Assembly (NCBI RefSeq): GCF_030546805.1 | Contig: NZ_JAUOPC010000007.1 | Location: 242,848-306,847, forward strand | Source: Cyclobacterium sp. 1_MG-2023 | GTDB lineage: Bacteria > Bacteroidota > Bacteroidia > Cytophagales > Cyclobacteriaceae | Reading direction: 5' to 3' | DNA length: 64,000 nucleotides | Shown: piece after piece, positions 61,099 through 64,000 of the stretch | How positions within the stretch are numbered: position 1 is the stretch's first letter | Layout of the letters: every line of letters begins with the position of its first letter | The notes under the pieces: generated by a model | What the model was told of the DNA's origin: nothing | The model's database searches: none | Seen by the model: the letters and a program-made list of their open reading frames with translations, nothing else | Program-made: the position numbers and the translations under genes

Positions 61099-62388
61099 CT
61101 AATCAGACAATGTTCCATTCAGAAATATATGTGAAAAAATCAATTCGTTTTTATTATATTTCTCAGGATTAGCGTCAAAGTCCGCTTTTCTACTATCATT
61201 GTTTAATGAATTTCTTTTTTCCTCTAATGTTAAAGGTTGACTGGATGGATAAATTTTCACAATATGCTTCTTCGTTTCACTCAATTTCACAAATCTTGAC
61301 TGTTTTCTATAATAAGAACAATAACCATCCCAGTTAGCAAACTCATTTTTTACTCCATCGACCTCAATAATATACCTTCCTCCTGTTGGACCAACTAATA
61401 TATCTAAACCCATTTCATCCCCTATAAAGGAAAATTGGTAAGTAGCGTTCGTGTCTTGAGAAACAAAATAGGGATTTTCTGATGGTTTAAATTTGTCGAG
61501 ATAGCTTAACTGTCCGGTTGAATCAACATAATCGAAATTTTTTGATTGTCTTACTACACCTTTAATCATCGTTGTGTTTTCATAATTGTCAGCAATCAAT
61601 ACAGGCTTTAATACATGTTCTTTCACACCTCTCAAGGTATCTATCTTCAATAAACATTTTGCTAAAATATCCTTATAAACTTCGTGTCCGAAATCTGTTG
61701 GATGAACTTTGTCTGCTGTAAAAACGTACTGTCCGGAACTGTTTAAGAAAGTAGTTTTGTCATAATCGCTGTCATACCAAACAACAGAATCTGACTCAAT
61801 CATATTAAAAGTTTGAGGAGTCCATAAAACTGACGGTATGTCATAATATGACGCTATTGAATCGTGTTTAGTCGCAGACATATTCATTTTACCGTTTTCA
61901 CTGTCAGATAATGAAGCTGTATTAACTGTATAAACGAAGCAAATATCTGTATATGGATTTTTTGACCATATTTTACGCACCATTCCTTCCATACTTTTTT
62001 CTACATCAGAGGAGCTTGCACCGCCATCATTAACTGCAAATTCGATAAAAATCAAGTCAAAGTCGGACTTATTCAGTAAATGTTCATCAATTCTAAACAC
62101 GCCATATTTAGAGTTAGTACCTCCAATGGCGGCACTGTAGCTGAATAAGTCTTTTATGGCGTATTGCTCTTCTATCCAAGATACTATTTTAGGCCGCCAA
62201 CCATTTGCCGCAGTGATGCTTCCTCCTATAAATCCAATTTTAACGGCTTGTTTTGTATTTATCTTATCAAAGAAATTAGGTAAACCTTGTCTTGCTGAAA
62301 ATTCAGTTGTGTCTTTCAATTCCCACTGCGCAAAGCATTGTAAAGAGATTATCAACATAATACTAGATAGTATAAATTTCCTTTTCAT
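61099..62388 (-). CDS. secreted SGNH/GDSL-family hydrolase
   Basis: A protein of 429 residues with signal peptide (cleavage near CFAQ, about 21). Block I is GGSITA (nucleophile S57), block III FAVNDGG (oxyanion Asn) and block V DKVHPTDFGH (Asp/His pair). A C-terminal beta-rich domain (about 265-429) with VGPTGGRYIIEVDG may bind carbohydrate. It is probably a deacetylase or esterase acting on acylated glycans. It has no operon partner. Confidence 0.82.
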   Translation of the reverse strand: MKRKFILSSIMLIISLQCFAQWELKDTTEFSARQGLPNFFDKINTKQAVKIGFIGGSITAANGWRPKIVSWIEEQYAIKDLFSYSAAIGGTNSKYGVFRIDEHLLNKSDFDLIFIEFAVNDGGASSSDVEKSMEGMVRKIWSKNPYTDICFVYTVNTASLSDSENGKMNMSATKHDSIASYYDIPSVLWTPQTFNMIESDSVVWYDSDYDKTTFLNSSGQYVFTADKVHPTDFGHEVYKDILAKCLLKIDTLRGVKEHVLKPVLIADNYENTTMIKGVVRQSKNFDYVDSTGQLSYLDKFKPSENPYFVSQDTNATYQFSFIGDEMGLDILVGPTGGRYIIEVDGVKNEFANWDGYCSYYRKQSRFVKLSETKKHIVKIYPSSQPLTLEEKRNSLNNDSRKADFDANPEKYNKNELIFSHIFLNGTLSD

Positions 62389-62508
62389 ATTCTTGATTAT
62401 TTAAATTATTTACTTTGCCTAATGTCAGTACTGTTTTCCTTACTCATAATGGTTTGACTATGATAGGTTGCGTGATTTATTATTTAACTTTACAAGTACA
62501 GGCCAAGT

Positions 62509-62576
62509 TGAAAATCCGTGAGGATTTTCAGAAGTAAGCGAGAACAAGCAATTACTTATAGCCATTATTGGCTGTA
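62509..62576. repeat. two stacked hairpins in the spacer between the SGNH and DinB genes
   Basis: TGAAAATCC-GTGA-GGATTTTCA (62509-62530, perfect 9 bp stem) is followed by AAGCGAGAACAAGCAATTAC and a second stem TATAGCCA / TGGCTGTA (62557-62576). I recall closely similar spacer sequence next to single accessory genes in other Bacteroidota, but cannot verify this here. Confidence 0.5.
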
Positions 62577-62585
62577 GTGTTTTTT

Positions 62586-63053
62586 TCAATCCCATATTTT
62601 TGGTCTATCAATATTCATTGCTCTTAAATACGACAGAAATTGCCCTGCGTGAACAGATTCGTGATAGCCAATCCGTAACAAATATTTTGCAAGGATTTTC
62701 TTGTCTCCATTTCCTGGGTGAACGATTTCAGTCTCGTTTAATTCTGTATCCGAAAATTGTCGAACACTTTCTAGAAAGGTATTTCTATAGGGCTCAGCAA
62801 ATTCAAGTTCGTCTGCAAGGCTTATGAACGGTCGATTTTCCCAAGGTGTTTTATAATTTGCCATATTTCCTTGATTAATAATGATGTCCCAGCCATAATC
62901 AGCTTCCAAAACGTGTCTAATCATTTCTGACGCACTCATTGCTTTTTCGTCAGGTTTCCAATTGTAATAGTCATCAGGCAGTCCTTTCCAAAGTTTTATA
63001 CTTCTTCTCCTTATTTCTGTGAAATTTAAAATTATGATCTCAGATTGGGTCAT
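62586..63053 (-). CDS. DinB-family (DinB_2) putative metal-binding protein
   Basis: A four-helix-bundle protein of 155 residues. The three His expected for metal binding are in MIRHVLEADYGW (helix 2) and GYHESVHAGQFLSYLR (helix 4). The family includes bacillithiol S-transferase-like proteins, and this genome has BshA, so thiol transfer is possible, but the specific substrate is unknown. It is flanked by hairpin-bearing spacers rather than operon partners. Confidence 0.8.
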   Translation of the reverse strand: MTQSEIIILNFTEIRRRSIKLWKGLPDDYYNWKPDEKAMSASEMIRHVLEADYGWDIIINQGNMANYKTPWENRPFISLADELEFAEPYRNTFLESVRQFSDTELNETEIVHPGNGDKKILAKYLLRIGYHESVHAGQFLSYLRAMNIDRPKIWD

Positions 63054-63158
63054 TTTCTTTGTTTTCGAGAATGTGGTTTTACATTACGGCCAATGGTTTT
63101 GTATTTGGTGCATATCCCACAGAGTATACACCATATACCTTATTGTGCTTTCGTTTTT

Positions 63159-63863
63159 TTAATTATTTGTTTTCATTTCTCCAATATTATAAGCGTAAAT
63201 AGAAACTGGAAGAAATGTCCATTTTATATCTTCAATTTCTTTCAACCCCAATTGGTCTATTGAAGTAGTGAGAGCTGATTCAAATTTGTTTTCTTTACAA
63301 AAATTCAATAGGCTTTTTAATTCTTGAGGTTTATCATAATACCGATTACTCCATTTTATTTCTACACCCCACACCGGTTTATAGCTTTTGTCATCTACTA
63401 ATACAAGATCTACTTCCCCTTCTTTTCGGCCTTCTTTCCATCTTGCATATGTTAGGTCAAGTTGCTCTCGATGCATCCACTGGGAAAGGACGGCTGTTTC
63501 GACCATATTTCCCATTTCTTGGTCGATGTCAGTAATTGGAGAGAATAATGCAGTTCGAAGAGAAGGGTTAGTTAGATAGACTTTGAAACTTATTATCCGC
63601 TTTAATCTTTTTGTGTTGATCCCGACCTTATTCAAAACCTTGATTAAAAAGGCTGCTTCTAAATATTCAAGATATTTTTTCAAAGTGTCTTTTTGTATTC
63701 CGCTTTCCTTAGACTTAGCCTCATAAGAAAATTCATTTCCGGTATTATAGGCTATATAGGTGAAGAAGCGATTTAACTCTTGAACATCTTTAATTCCGTA
63801 TAAGCTTGGTAAGTCCCTTAAAAGCACTTTGTTTACAATATCATTTTTGACATATCTTCCCAT
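63159..63863 (-). pseudogene. DUF4143 C-terminal part of an AAA-type ATPase, N-terminally truncated
   Basis: 234 codons matching the C-terminal half of DUF4143 ATPases: DIVNKVLLRDLPSLYGI, the winged-helix-like IQKDTLKKYLEYLEAAFLI, and the nuclease-like end GEVDLVLVDD...VWGVEIKW. Full-length members have about 200 further residues with a Walker A/B domain. On the minus strand the frame is closed by TAG at 63896-63894, and a TAA lies four codons further upstream. A different frame upstream reads PLATGG then a stop, and no intact N-terminal ATPase part is seen before the window edge. It is probably a remnant; expression of the fragment from ATG 63863 is possible. Confidence 0.6.
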
Positions 63864-64000
63864 ATCGCTTTGAAATGAAGTACAACAGTTTGGCTAAACT
63901 GCGTTTTAATACAGTTTAGGTTTTGTTGAACTCAACCTCCGGTAGCTAAAGGTTTACCATTGGTATATTGCTCATCAACAAACTCTTATAATGATGAGCA

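Noticed and set aside
1..64000. tRNA, rRNA or known riboswitches
   Set aside because: I looked in the spacers for cloverleaf-like or conserved RNA sequence and saw none; a covariance search (tRNAscan-SE, Rfam) would settle it.

Overview
The window looks like a chromosomal segment of a Bacteroidota bacterium, most likely a marine member of the Cytophagales (Cyclobacteriaceae, in the range of Cyclobacterium/Algoriphagus/Echinicola). The reasons are lineage-typical protein families (SDR-type threonine dehydrogenase, BshA, a GH3/beta-lactamase fusion, an agmatine-deiminase-like lipoprotein, a double-lipoyl SucB), lipoproteins with Bacteroidota-style lipoboxes, AT-rich spacers with TAnnTTTG-type -7 boxes, and no strong Shine-Dalgarno signals. 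The genus is inferred from family content only. I saw no rRNA, tRNA, CRISPR array, integrase, phage module or IS transposase.

Layout. 0-5.3 kb: the tail of an OmpP1/FadL-like porin; a leftward operon DUF1599 - DoxX-like membrane protein - shikimate kinase; and, back to back with it, folP - cdaA (folate and c-di-AMP). 5.3-9 kb: divergent kbl and tdh, which together convert threonine to glycine and acetyl-CoA, followed by two small lipoproteins. 9-24 kb: a P-type cation ATPase, an NTF2-like protein, two Cys-type sulfatases, a tandem-ThuA protein, a PQQ dehydrogenase with a built-in cytochrome c, ClpB and RlmN. 24-34 kb: a TetR-like protein, a leftward operon small membrane protein - mutL - rhomboid - rhomboid, a GH3/serine-hydrolase fusion, BshA (bacillithiol) and a fatty-acid/sphingolipid hydroxylase. 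35.3-41.3 kb: a complete 2-oxoglutarate dehydrogenase operon (sucA-sucB-lpdA) closed by a terminator. 41-50 kb: UspA, aldo/keto reductase, serine hydrolase, a DUF4386-amidohydrolase pair and an esterase plus heparinase-like lyase pair. 53-60 kb: aconitase B, an RraA-like protein, a deiminase-like lipoprotein and a secreted beta-propeller-like protein. 60-64 kb: an accessory-looking stretch of single leftward genes (unknown, SGNH hydrolase, DinB, a truncated DUF4143 ATPase) separated by hairpin-bearing spacers.

The most unusual region is 50.2-52.7 kb. It has no credible gene but holds three tandem copies (about 770-795 bp each) of a modular unit. Each unit consists of four hairpin elements (called H1-H4 here) joined by conserved linkers. 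Modules are shuffled between copies. Families of 23-28 bp REP-like palindromes are present at sites in some copies and absent from the equivalent sites in others, which is direct evidence of insertion or deletion at hairpin tips. H4 is a ~185 bp imperfect palindrome whose centre has been replaced in one copy while the arms and total length were kept. A decayed H1 copy lies at the right end and a possible relative at the left.

Other points worth a look: a MutL whose endonuclease motif is altered (DQQATHQRILYE); a CdaA with DGG instead of DGA and a TTG start; and two back-to-back gene starts only 14 bp apart (DUF1599/folP).
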